Shown here in pieces: positions 10,255 through 21,130 of a stretch of DNA of 64,000 nucleotides (position 1 is its first letter; each line of letters begins with the position of its first letter). The stretch is from Lolium rigidum (lineage: Eukaryota > Streptophyta > Magnoliopsida > Poales > Poaceae). A model generated the notes under the pieces. That model did no database searches. It was not told the DNA's origin and saw nothing but the letters and a program-made list of their open reading frames with translations. The DNA is taken from the NCBI RefSeq assembly GCF_022539505.1, contig NC_061510.1, positions 280,858,715 through 280,922,714 of the forward strand, given 5' to 3'. Position numbers and translations under genes: made by a program.

Positions 10255-12276
10255 ACGATGCACAAAGCTAAGTCATTCAAAGAATAAAACACATCCATAT
10301 GAGCCTTACAAAGGTACATAACTGAAGATGGCACCATACAAGAACAGAGCGCCACAACTTCAGTCCGACTACTATCTAATCAAGGGACTGGCAACACATT
10401 GTAGTCAATTGATCTCCATATGTCACTACTTATCGAGATTCCCAAACCACTCTATAGTCTAGGTACATACAGAAAAACGAGCAAAATTCAAGAGACAGGG
10501 AAGGCACCTCTGCGTCAGCAGCAGTGATCGCGCGCGACCAGATGCATCATTGGGAGCTGCTCCAGTTCCGGGATCAGCAGTGGCGGCGGTAGCGCGAGGA
10601 CAACCACATGCAAGGTGGTCTGGGAGTGGCTTCCTATAGGATGGTGCACTCGATCCTAGCAAAGGCACAAGGATGGGCTGCCTGTACGAGGAGAGGATGG
10701 TGGCAGGTGGGGGATCAATCTTGTTGGAGGCGGCGCCCCAATATTAGCCCTCCCCTATTCCTTCTCCACCCTTTCTCCTGGCCCTTCCTTTTCTTCCTCA
10801 TATTATCCTTCCTCCATCTTGTTACTCCTTGTTCGTGGGTTAGGTCCATATTCCGAACGTTTGCTATGCATATGGCGCTCAGATAAACCAACCATCAATG
10901 TTACAAAAAAAGAGCATTTTTATTAAATTTGGCTTGTATTAGACAAAGAGAGTTAACTTAATATATCTCATTGTAATTTTCGTTATTTGGCATATATTTG
11001 CAACTCTACAATGTCCAGCAAAATTACATTTAAATTCTCTTCTATTTGTACATGCAATTCTCTCTGTTCCACTCATAAACCCATCTTTTTAGTCCAGTCT
11101 GATCTCTCTACATTGCTCCAAGATCACTGTAAACCCAAAAGTGAGTATTTCTTTCAAAGCCAATAGATGAACAATCCAACCAACACGCCATGTTTTAGAA
11201 GTTACCGGCCAGCTTAATTCAAGAATGAACGCATACATGCATAGGTTTGTTAAGGAAATTATTTGAAAAATTGAGTCGAGTGTACATATACCTTTTAGCA
11301 GTCTACAAACTTGTCAGTGTTTGTTTCTTGTACCTACAGATGTAAATTCACTACCAAGTCTCACTCATTTGTGTTAACTGCTCAGATAAAGTCCATATAT
11401 AAACCTTGATGTATCGTCCTATTCGTACTCATAACTTGATTATTTAATCTAAAATTCCAAACTTTGGTTTGAGTGATTATTTTGACATACCATCATTCTC
11501 ACCAGCAGAGTCATCGTGTTTTAGACCAGTGGGTGATATCCCTTTATCCAGGAACAATTTCGTAGATTAATTGTAAATACCTTATTACTCCAACTGACCG
11601 AAATCACAAGGCATTCCAGTAATTCAGCTAATAGCACCCAAAGCACTGCAAGTCAAAAGCATCTGAGGGTGCAATGTACTTTCTTTGTGGAGGGTCGGAA
11701 ACAAATTCTAAAGGACAAGAGGAGTGATGAATTAAGAACCTGACAAGACAAACCAGTGGTGTGTTGCTGTTCAGCAAATCCTCCTACAAAATCCACTACC
11801 TCCAGGCAGAAACTGGGAAGGTCGATGCGACAATGCAACTCGTCGAGCTCCAGTTCAGGCAGCTCCTGGTCGGCCAGCTTGGTGGGAGGCAACACACGCT
11901 ATCCCGTCGCCCTAATTGGAAGTTCGAGGTTGGAGCCTTGGAGGATGCCTCTTGGCGATGTGGGGCGATGCCGGGTGGCCTTCGGCGGCGACTTGGGGAG
12001 GCATGGTGCAGTAGACATCCTAAACCGCAAACCCTAATTACGTCTATCCAAGCCACCTTAAACGTATTTTGCAGGCTGAAAAATTGTCGCGCAACCTAGA
12101 CGCGCCAAACACGTTATGCGGGCCGTGTTTGACACGTCTAGCCTGCGTGATGGTTTTCTAGCCCGGAAACAAAAAACGGACAAATCATCCCATAATTTTC
12201 AAATGTAGCAACATAATCATGCAAATAGATTCCACCAAAAGAGGATCAAACATCACATCATCAAGGAGGAGAATGA
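10255..12276. other. Two-kilobase intergenic stretch, no gene recognised
   Basis: No frame here shows recognisable protein features. A GC-richer patch at about 10500-10760 and another at 11750-12030 contain overlapping short frames on both strands without motif support. The segment at about 12050-12180 has alternating GC-rich words (cgcgcaacctagacgcgcc) like the subterminal part of a Harbinger element and may belong to the decayed ORF that follows. Confidence 0.4.
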
Positions 12277-12855
12277 TCAAAGATCATCGTCGGTTGCAGG
12301 CGCATGGACATGGCTGCCACCACTCGCTGTAGCATCATCACCTCGGGCATTCATGGCAGCCATGGCAGCGCGTGCAGCTTCCCTCCTTCGCGTCAAGATC
12401 TTCGTCTTCGCATGATTCCACCACTCAAGACGGGACTCATCCATCTCCGCCGTGATGAGCTCCTCCATGGCCCGATTATCCTCGGCGCGGGCTCTCCTCT
12501 CCTCGATGTCGGCCTTTTGCTTTGCATCCTCCCGGAGCATGCTCTATTTTGCCTCCTTCTCCTTGTTCTTCGTCTCCATCATCTCCTTCTTTGCCTCCAA
12601 AGTTTTCATCACCAACAATTCTTTGGATTTGACCATAATATCGATCTTGAGAGACAATATTGCAGCCTTTCCCTGTTAATTGATCTTGTCCTTGGCCATC
12701 TTTGTTCCATCCGGCCTCTTCTTGTTCTTTTTGGTCTCAAGCACATCATACTCTTCCACATCCTCCAACTTGACAAGCTTATGCCTCGGTGGTGGCGCTT
12801 CTTGCTCCCTCAACTTGCATTTCAGATTGTGCTTGATGGCTGTGAAATACGCCAT
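12277..12855 (-). pseudogene. Decayed NAM-associated-domain protein of Harbinger type
   Basis: Reading on the minus strand from an ATG at 12853-12855, the frame gives RPDGTKMAKDK, then a lysine- and glutamate-rich helical segment (LEAKKEMMETKNKEKEAK), then EERRARAEDNRAMEELITAE and a short acidic end. The order RP-G-K-AK followed by a long charged helix resembles the NAM-associated C-terminal region found in the Myb/SANT-like second ORF of grass Harbinger transposons and in captured copies. Two in-frame stops interrupt it: TAA at 12676-12678 and TAG at 12544-12546. The DNA-binding N-terminal part is not seen upstream. Probably a relic of a transposon accessory protein. Confidence 0.55.
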
Positions 12856-12870
12856 ATTTTCTCACATTTA

Positions 12871-13153
12871 AGCCCCTAGCCAAGTCAAGAAATTGACTAA
12901 GTTTGCCTCTCAACTTGCCACTAATACCTAATCAATAACTACAAACAATTGGGGCTTCAATGACGGTCTGGGGCTAACGTTTGAGAAACCGTCAGCGAAT
13001 GTCTTTTTCTGTGACGGTGGGGCATTTTCGCATCACAGGTGGCGTTTCGGGCCGCTCGGCCCCCAAAATTAGTGACGGCCGAGGTCTAAACTTCAACGAT
13101 TGTCTGGAGCTCATGTCGAGCTCATCTGGTACTGTGTCGCTGCTAATATGTCG
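12871..13153. other. Unassigned repeat-like sequence
   Basis: Contains gacggtctggggctaacg and several further gacgg/ccgtc words in both orientations (12961-13080). This resembles a transposon subterminal region, but no terminus can be fixed. Confidence 0.3.
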
Positions 13154-13311
13154 TGTCTAGTGTCTAATGGTGTCTGAACAAGTGTCATGTTATCTCGTGA
13201 ACTATGGTCGTGGCTGAACAATGGTGTCTGAAACTATTTCGTAACGTCTATGATCACTGCTAAGTTTGCTTGTGCTTTCATTGTATTCTTGCCTGTGCGG
13301 TTGATCACTGG
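13154..13311. repeat. Duplicated segment, copy A
   Basis: About 150 bases beginning taatggtgtctgaacaagtg and ending ggttgatcactggt recur at 21132-21276 with few differences and a small indel. Copy A is broken at its right end by the minus-strand chromovirus fragment at 13312. The repeat family is not identified. Confidence 0.7.
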
Positions 13312-13606
13312 TAAAAGTGTTCGCCATTATGGCTGTATACAAAAGCAGAATATTAGTAGTGATAATGCATCATAATAGCTATAATAAAGAATTATCGCAC
13401 TAAAATATATGGTTTTGCTATTCTCAAGTGAATAACCACCATATTTCTAGAGAATCCTTTACTATTTCTACTAGACTCCTACAGGTTTCTTCCCTATACT
13501 AGGTTTTTCCAACCTAAGGTCGCAACATTTGCTCTGATACCGACTGCGGTGACCCGAGCATACCACTCGCATGTTGTAGTATACAAGTCGTTGATATGAT
13601 CTTTGG
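13312..13606 (-). mobile_element. Tekay-like chromovirus fragment: LTR end, primer-binding site and leader
   Basis: The reverse complement aligns by eye with 46180-46450 of the large Tekay-like element: the LTR tail (catgc-agtggtatgc), a primer-binding site ggtatcagagca (minus strand, about 13530-13541), the leader with ccttaggttgga, and the ATG of the leader ORF in the context cagccataatggc. It is cut at the right by the assembly gap. Its primer-binding site retains the A that is missing in the large copy. Confidence 0.7.
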
Positions 13607-13706
13607 NNNNNNNNNNNNNNNNNNNNNNNNNNNNNNNNNNNNNNNNNNNNNNNNNNNNNNNNNNNNNNNNNNNNNNNNNNNNNNNNNNNNNNNNNNNNNN
13701 NNNNNN
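13607..13706. other. Assembly gap of exactly 100 N
   Basis: One hundred consecutive N characters. A round 100 is a conventional placeholder for unknown gap size, so distances and joins across it should not be trusted. Confidence 0.95.
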
Positions 13707-14848
13707 TTTATGATGATACTCACATGTTTTATACACACTTTATGTCATTATTATGCATTTTCCTAGACTAACCTATTGACGAGATGCCGAAGAGCCGCTT
13801 GTTGTTTTCTCGCTGCTTTTGGTTTCAGTAAATCCTGACAAAGCGAAATATTCTCGAATTGGACGAAATCAACGCCCAGGGTCTTATTTTTCCACGAAGC
13901 TTCCGTAAGACCGAAGAGGATACGAAGGGGCCACGAGGCGCCGCCACCATAGGGCCGCGCGCGGCCGTAGGGGGCCCGCGCCGCCTCTATGGTGTGGGGC
14001 CCCTCGTCGCCCTCCGACCCGCCCTTCCGCCTACTTAAAGCCTTCGTCGCGAAACCCCAGTACCGAGAGCCACGATACGGAAACCTTCCGCAGACGCCGC
14101 CGCCGCCAATCCCATCTCTGGGATTCAGAGATCGTCCTCCCGCACTCTGACCTGAGAGGGGAATAATCTCCCGGAGGACTCTTCATCACCATGATCGCCT
14201 CCGGATTGATGTGTGAGTAGTCCATCCCTGGACTATGGGTCCATAGCAAGAGCTAGATGGTTGTCTTCTCCTCATTGTGCTATCATGTTAGATCTTGTGA
14301 GCCGCCTATCATGATCAAGATCATCTATTTGTAATGCTACATGTTGTGTTTGTTGGGATCCGATGAATATGGAATACTATGTCAAGTTGATTATCAATCT
14401 ATCATATATGTGTTGTTTATGTTCTTGCATGCTCTCCGTTGCTAGTAGAGGCTCGGCCAAGTTGATACTTGTAACTCCAAGAGGGAGTATTTATGCTCGA
14501 TAGTGGGTTCATGCCTCCATTGAATCTCGGGACAATGACGAAAGTTCTAAGGTTGTGGATGTGTTGTTGCCACTAGGGATAAAACATCAATGCTTTGTCT
14601 AAGGATATTTGTGTTGATTACATTACGCACCATACTTAATGCAATTGTCTCGTTGTTTGCAACTTAATACCGGAAGGGGTGCTGATGCTAACCCGAAGGT
14701 GGACTTTTAGGCATAGATGCATGCCGGATAGCGGTCTATGTACTTTGTCGTAATGCCCCGATTAAATCTCATAGTACTCATCATGATATATGTATGTGCA
14801 TTGTTATGCCTCTCTATTTGTCAATTGCCCAACCGTAATTTGTTCGCC
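13707..14848 (+). mobile_element. Truncated Sabrina/Athila-like LTR (LTR copy 2)
   Basis: Homologous to LTR copies 1 and 3: it includes gcattttcctagactaac, gccgaagagccg, a GC-rich central part, the cgaaacccc-agtaccgag region and tcaattgcccaaccg. Its start is lost in the N gap. Its end is cut at about 14848, where the pol tail of another element begins. No internal region of its own family remains. Confidence 0.7.
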
Positions 14849-14852
14849 ATGG

Positions 14853-14975
14853 GTAGGCCCGTACATTGTCACCCAAGTAATCGAAGGAGGAGCATACATA
14901 ATAAAGGACAAGAAGACAGGGATTGCAGAGCCAAACCCCTGGAACGTTGCGCAGTTTAGGCGTTTTTACGCATAA
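14853..14975 (+). pseudogene. C-terminal tail of gypsy integrase/pol
   Basis: The last 40 codons of a polyprotein read VGPYIVTQVIEGGAY, then KDKKTGIAEP and NPWNVAQFRRFYA, ending in TAA at 14973-14975. The GPY motif followed by a PWN-x-x-x-L/F-RRFY ending is typical of the integrase C-terminus of Tat-type gypsy elements. Everything upstream is absent at the junction near 14848, so this is a fragment. Confidence 0.75.
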
Positions 14976-15375
14976 GTCAAAAAATAGTCATGCATGTAAA
15001 CATACAATGTACTGAAAAGCCCGCGAGTTTTCAGACGCACTCTTTTCCTTTCAGGGCACCGAGTGGGTCTGGAAGGTTTTTAATGAGGCGGGCTCGCGGT
15101 GCTGCAATATAGTAAAGATAGTGGTGATATATATCTTTTTCTTCGTCAGGCTCGGGGGCTTGCAACCCGTAGATTCAATATACACACAAATCTTCACAAT
15201 ATACAACCTACAAGTTATTTTCCTTGGTTCAAACACCTCGCAAAGCAATAAACATACAAAAATATAGCAACCGAAACACTCGGGGGATAAACAAATATAG
15301 ACTCAACTATATACAGTCTTCGCAATATACAAGATTCTTAAGAAAACAAGCTCGGCAACAGAGATAAGTCTTCAG

Positions 15376-16367
15376 TCAAGTCTCATATATATCATCTATG
15401 TTTATTCTTTCAACTTCTGCAGAGGCACCCATGAAATCAGCATAATGGCCTTCCAAGAAGAAGTCAGCATCCATCTGAAGTAAATAATCAATCATGTCTT
15501 CGGCTACGGGTGTCACCACATCGTTGATTTTGTCGACATTTCTTCTTCGCCTCCTAAGTTTAACATGACAAGCTTCAACAATGTTGGTCATATCCAACTT
15601 CGGATAGCGGATCTGCAGCATGATCATGGCAAACCTGGCGCCAACCATCAATTGAGCCTTCACAAATCCATAAACCTGATGGGCACTTTTAAATTTTTCC
15701 ATCAAGTCGGGAAGCGTCGTGGGCTGAAGATTCCGAGGAAACATAGCATTATAGACCATAGCCAACGCCTTGGTACAGAACTCGAGATACTCTCGAACCT
15801 GACCCGCGCAGTCTTGAAATCTGACAATTTGTCGGGTCCGATCCGGAGAAGACCAAAAACTGGAATCATTATCCAAGGCAAGATTAACAAGAAGATTGGA
15901 TCTCGCATCAACTCGTTGATCTTCGGCAGCAGCATCCAAAAAAGAGCCTATTTAGGGGACAGGGCACAATAAGATAAAAATATAGTGAAGGACAAAAGAG
16001 GATTCAGAATCGTGAAACATACCTGCCATATCCAGACTTGCGTCAGCCATCAAGTCAAGCATATAATTTTCTCGGGATACAACTTATGCAGCTTCGGCAG
16101 TCGCAGTTTCTTTCAATGCTAAGGCTTCTTGGGCCTGTTGGAGAGCTATTTTCTCCCGCTCAGACGATTTGCGGGACTGGTCCACGATGATAAGGGATTG
16201 TTTCTTCATGGCTTGGAGCTGTTGGCGAAGTTCGGTAAATTCTAATTGATTCAAGACAACACCGGAGAATCGTCCGGGAAAACGTCGTCAAGTATCTGGT
16301 TCGAGCGAGATGTAGCAGGGAGATCGGACGATGGTCCACCAGTCTTAGAGTAATTGTCAAACACCAA
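15376..16367 (-). pseudogene. Second antisense coding block, C-terminal paralogue
   Basis: Two exons can be read on the minus strand. Exon 1 runs 16367-16023, begins after a TTCTTTCTTCCAG acceptor and ends at a GTATGT donor; exon 2 runs 15947-15376 after an acceptor ending AAATAG. Frames join across the intron (DMAG to SFLDAAAED). Exon 1 has a frameshift near 16265 and a stop near 16085. Exon 2 is open to a TGA and includes VREYLEFCTKALAMVYNAMF and LPDLMEKF. That stretch parallels the last exon of the main antisense gene (VRTAFTHLFPYFFPKKNQP, then FSDLVKRF), so this looks like a divergent tandem relative without its own N-terminal domain. No start ATG is evident. Confidence 0.55.
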
Positions 16368-16561
16368 CTGGAAGAAAGAAAAAGGCGACATCAATTACCA
16401 AACAAGGATTTTTCCTTTCTCCATTCATAATTTGAAACATTTACATAGGCGAAGATCCATTACAAAATATCGACTCCTAGTGAGTCAGCAGGGGCAGTCG
16501 TATATCATAATGATATCGACATCTACCAAAAGAGGAAAAACAAATGGAGGAGTGGGATGGT

Positions 16562-19300
16562 CTACTTGACCTCCGGCTTGGCGGTACTGGAGGAAGCAGC
16601 TGGCTTGTATCCGAGGAAGGAGAGAATCTTCTTCGAGTGTGGCTTGGCAGCCTTAATCAAGGACTACCACCTCTCCTTGTTTATCCCCTTCGTTTCTCCA
16701 GTTTTCGCCCAGTCGACGTTCTGCTGGCTTTCGGCAACCATGGCTATGGTACCTTCAACGCCAATCTTCAACTTTTCCTGCTGGAAAGCCAATCCAAGAT
16801 TCTCCTCAGGAATGAAGCGCTTGACAAGATCAGAGAAGGTATCTGGTTGGTTTTTCTTCGGGAAGAAGTAGGGGAAGAGGTGTGTAAACGCGGTCCGCAC
16901 ATCAACAATACTGCGGCGCGCCAGATCCCCGTGAATTTCAAGGAGGGAAAGGGCGTCGAGAAGTCGATCCTCTTCAGGTTCCTGAAGTTCAAAATCCTGA
17001 CCCATTTTTCCCTGCTGAAACAAAGTTTGGGTTATCAACAAGTATAAGGAGAGCTAATCTTGGAAGGGACCCGAGCAAAGTGATCAATGAACTTACTGAC
17101 AAAACGCTGATTCTGCGATTCCAGGCGGCCAATGACATCCTCTTCACGAGCAATATGTTGAGTTGTCTTCTCGCTCAAAGCAGTTTCAGCTTGGTGGAGT
17201 CTCTCTCGAAGATCTCCAACAAAGGCAGCGTCCTGTTCGGCCTTCTCGTGAGCTTTTTCACTTTGCTCTAGCTTGACGGCGAGATCATCGGCACGCTTGT
17301 TAGCTTTGGCGAGAGCCTCTAGCGGAAGGAAAAATGGCAGAAGTGTTAAGATACAGACATCAATATATTCTACTCGATGAAAAATAAAGACGATAGAAAA
17401 GTGTACCTTTCAAACCTTCAACAGTGTCACGGTACCCAATAAATTGAGTACCGAGACAGATGAATTGCTTCATCAGAGGCTATAGGAAAAAAGGTGCTAG
17501 AAAGGTCAAAAAAGGAAAAAAAAAACTCGACAAATGACTCAAAATAGCTGTAAGGGTACTTACATCATCCAAGGAAGGAGTCGACGAACACCCGGCCAAC
17601 AAGCCTTGTTCCTCGTCAAGTTCAATCCTCGCTCTTTTCGGCGAGGGGGCTCGGGGGCTGGCAACAGGAGTCGACATTTCCAAGTCTTGATGAGGAGGGG
17701 AGGTTTCCTCCGCTGCACGGCGAATTTCCGAAAGAACTAAAGTTTGCGACGTGCTCGTTGGAGCAGTCACATTGGCAGCAGGTTCTTCCTTTTCTTTGCC
17801 ACTGTCCATAAAAGATAGTATGAGAACATTCACAAACAAATATATAAAAAGAAAAAGACAACAGGGTAGCTTACGAGCTAATGAGGGCATCCTCGTAAGG
17901 ATTGAAGGCACCCTCCTCCTCGGGGGAAGCTTCCTCGGCAGGTGACCCGCTGGGTTTGGAGGTGCCGGAATCTTCAACTTCACCTCTCTTCCTTTTGTTC
18001 TTTGGAGAAGCAGCGGAAGGAAGTGAGTGTGCAGATTCGGTAGCTTCCGATTCTGTTTCTTTATCAGAGGAAGCCGCAGATTTGTGAGATCCCGCGACTT
18101 CACTCTCAGGGCGAGAAGTGCCCTGGGAATCGTCGGTAACGACAGTTCGTTCGTCGACCTCCCCACCTTCAGGTAAGGGAGGCAGAGAAGAGTTGACTTG
18201 GTGGTTCTGCAGAATAAAAATCAACAACAAGGGACAGTTAAGGACGGAGGTCGACAGCAAGACAGAAAGATAGCAGTCGAAATTTGAATCAAAGTCGAGA
18301 AAGCAAGTTAACAAAGATAGCAGTAGAAAAATATAAACTCGAGATACAAGTTACTTACTTTGGGGAGAGCGTTGGTGCCGCTGTATGGCTCCACGCGGCA
18401 GGAGGTTGGAACTGAATCCTTTTTGCTCAGCGACGAAAAACGTCGGACAAGCTTTTCCAAATCCTTCACAGGGAGATCTTTGGATATGCGGTCGACATCT
18501 TTCTCGCCAGCATACAGCCACAGAGGGTTTTTGTGAGCCTGTAGAGGCTGCACCCTGATCCTAAGGAAGTGCGGAGTAATTTGAACACCCGACAGTTCCT
18601 TACCGCGGGTGTTCTGGAGCTCGTGGATGCGTTTCATCAGCGCATCTGTCGCCATCCTCTTTTCTTCGGTAGATTCTGCATCCCACGATCGGCGCCGAAG
18701 AATTTTTGCGCCACCATCAAAGGGCGCGATGTTGTACTCCTGCGAGTCAAGATACTCCTCGCGGATGTATAGCCACCTCCTGCGCCACCCTTGGACGGAG
18801 TCGGAGAATTTGACGTCAAAATAATCGACGTCGGGACGAATACAGATAACAACACCCCCTATATTGTAGTTGGTGTTGTGGGAGTTGTTGCGGCGGATGT
18901 AGAAAATGCGTTTCCACAGTGCCCAATTCGGATGGGACCCGAGAAAGCACTCGCAGAGGGTGATAAAGATGGAAATATGGAGGATAGAATTGGGGGTCAG
19001 CTGGTGCAGCTGCAGCCCATAAACAAAGAGTAATCCACGAAGGAATTCGTGGATAGGAGTGGAAAGACCGCGTATGAGGTGGTCAACGAAAGTTACCCGG
19101 TATTCGATGCGGGGCGTCGGGAAGCTTTCTTCACCGGGAATGATCAACGCCTCCTCCTTCTTCGTCAATCCAAGCTTCTTCAACAGGTTCATGCCCTGGT
19201 TTGAGATCTTAGATCTCTCCCACTTAGAGATTTCCAGATCTTCTGTCGCCATGCTGGTTTCTGGAGCAGTGTGCCTTGTAAGCCTCGGCCGCGGTGGCAT
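16562..19300 (-). CDS. Antisense spliced ORF of a Tat-like element with putative gypsy-type transposon domain (PF04195-like)
   Basis: Six exons fit with GT-AG introns: 19300-18359, 18206-17875, 17801-17564, 17479-17407, 17318-17097 and 17011-16562. The first four junctions keep the frame. Before exon 6, either the GT four bases upstream of the consensus donor or loss of one A in a five-A run is needed. Exon 1 starts at ATG 19298-19300 (a second ATG at 19250-19252 is also plausible) and encodes a domain with PIHEFLRGLLFVYGLQLHQL, PNSILHISIFITLCECFLG and WRRRWLYI, which I recognise as the putative gypsy-type transposon domain. Exons 2-3 are acidic/serine-rich with a KNKRKR basic patch; exon 5 is a coiled coil; exon 6 is a helical tail. 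An in-frame TAG at 16664-16666 cuts off the last 33 residues (SLIKAAKPH and on). Function unknown. Confidence 0.65.
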
Positions 19301-19433
19301 CAACGAAAGAGCTGGAGAGATTGAGCACTAGCACGGGCACAGGAGCTTGGTGGTTGCAATGGAAGCTTTGGAGAGAGAAAGGTTAGAAGTGCGACGCAGC
19401 GAAAGAGATTAGGGAAGAAGAAGAAGAAGGTCA

Positions 19434-19441
19434 TTTATAGC
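19434..19441 (-). promoter_or_regulatory. TATA box for the antisense gene
   Basis: On the minus strand this reads ctataaat, about 135 bases upstream of the first ATG. It is followed by a CT-rich leader (repeated cttctt at 19418-19430), a common form of plant 5' leader. It suggests that the antisense gene has its own promoter inside the retroelement. Confidence 0.5.
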
Positions 19442-19819
19442 GGGCCATCGAATCGCCGCGCCGTTGGATGCAGGAGAAATGGATCCAGGGCTTTACACGT
19501 GTCTACATGGGTAAACCAGTCTTTTTACTATGATGTAATTAGACAGGCGCTATAGCGCGCGTGCCAGGGAAAGTGGAGGACGTGTGTCCCCCACTTGCGT
19601 AACGTGTAAAATACCGCAGAGTTATGGGCCCATAGGTCAGCAACACGACATTCCCCGCGCCTTCCCAATACATTGGTCGTGGCTATCGTCAGCACTGATG
19701 TCACCATATGCAAAACATCGGTTGGCTTACTTTGAAAAATAGCGACAAGGAACATGTCGACAATATAAAGAGAGTAATTTCGGAGAGCATTTGATCAAAT
19801 ACAAGTGTTTGTTCAAATG

Positions 19820-20740
19820 CTCGGGGGCTACTCTTATCAGTAGTACTTGTACTTCTGATAAGAGGATGGTATGGAAAAATAATACAGGGTCGTCCCAAAG
19901 GAGGAGTAGGTTGAACCTACAGCCAAGTATAAATACTCGACTGTAGCCTCGGGGGCTACTCCCATCGGGAGCGCTGGTCGCGCACCCGATAAAGATGGAA
20001 ACACTGAAAAAAGTTGACAATATAGTGACAAAGATATTAAAAAAGGTGAGCCTACAACCAAGTACAAACACTTGGTGTAGCCTCGGGGGCTACTCCCATC
20101 GGGAACGCTATTCGCGTACCCGATGAAATTGAGGAAGTCATGATGAGCATATTTCGAGTTATGGTATAACTCTTCATATAATCCAATCGGGAGGACAAGA
20201 TAAAAAAATATAAGTCATCATATGACTCGAACAAATATGCTATTCGCCGAAAAAGGCACTCAACAATATATTCTCAGAGCGCCTCAGTCGCGATTTAATC
20301 TCTGAATGCCGCAATACTTTGTGAAGGTAAGACCCCAGGATCCGTCCTGCGCGGCGTGGCATCGCACCCGAATGAGCTCTGCTACTTTTTTCCGTATCAA
20401 CAGATGCGAAGAAAATCCTAACAGACGCGTTAGGTACCCGATAAAACTCGACTGGAGTTCGGCATATGGTAAGACCTTAAGCGGCACATGTCGAAACTAT
20501 GCCAGTATACCGAGATCATGTCCAGGGACTTGATCTTGAAGTAGGTATTTGCGGGATTGCCACGAGAGCAGTTAACTGGTACCTGATCCGTCAGATGAAC
20601 CAGCCCCAATTACCGTTATCCCTGCATAATATATGATTAATTTGTGAAAGTCATTTGATAACTCGAAGAAATCAGGTGTTAATTGGAATGATGGAGATTT
20701 TCCCTAATTCTTCGATCCAAGCAAAATCTCGGGGGCTACT
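19820..20740 (+). repeat. Repeated polypurine-like motif ctcgggggctact
   Basis: The 13-base motif occurs at 19820-19832, 19948-19960, 20082-20094 and 20728-20740; the last one is the polypurine tract touching the LTR. Copies two and three sit in longer repeats, about 134 bases apart, sharing tcccatcggga-cgct and cgcacccgat. The rest of 20100-20720 holds no gene. Confidence 0.75.
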
Positions 20741-21130
20741 GACATAGGCATCCCCAATGGGCCTGCCGAAGATGGTACCCGGGGTTTATTGGAGGCCCAC
20801 GACCCAAAGTTTATGAAGCCCGAAATCCCAATTAAGAGATAGTTTGGAAAGATAGAGTTGTACTAGGAATAATGACTTGTAATTACTACGGGACGAACTC
20901 AAAGAGTCTCCCGGACTTTGTAACTTGTACATCACGAAACCCTCGGCTTCGCCTGCTATATAAGGGGGAGTCGAGGGAGAAAGAGATGATCGATTTCATT
21001 GTAAACACAACCCTAGTTTTCTAGCAGTCGAGTACTTTTCCGGTTGAACCCTCGAGATCTACTTGCCCTCTACTTCTTACGAAAACCCTAGTCTACAATC
21101 CGTAGGCATTGACAAGTCGATACCTTGTCA
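20740..21130 (+). mobile_element. 3' LTR of the Tat-like element (391 bp)
   Basis: Begins tgacataggcatcc after the polypurine tract and ends ccttgtca. It includes a TATA-like ctatataagggggagtcgag (about 20957) that would drive transcription. It has the same length as the solo copy at 21500-21890 and clear similarity along its length. Confidence 0.85.

Larger units (their letters stand above)
14849..21130 (+). mobile_element. Tat-like Ty3/gypsy retrotransposon, 3' portion
   Basis: Order on the plus strand: end of a pol ORF (14853-14975), a spacer, two coding blocks on the opposite strand (15376-16367 and 16562-19300), a repeat-rich zone with ctcgggggctact motifs, the polypurine tract (20727-20739) and a 391-bp LTR (20740-21130). 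An extra antisense coding region between pol and the 3' LTR is a known feature of the Tat lineage (Grande, Retand and relatives), which is why I assign it there. The 5' LTR, gag and most of pol are missing: the left edge is joined directly to a foreign LTR. The sequence ctaat (21131-21135) follows the LTR and would be the target duplication. Confidence 0.75.

Noticed and set aside
12304..12879. A 191-codon plus-strand frame
   Set aside because: It is the complement of the decayed NAM-associated ORF, rich in Leu and His with no domain.
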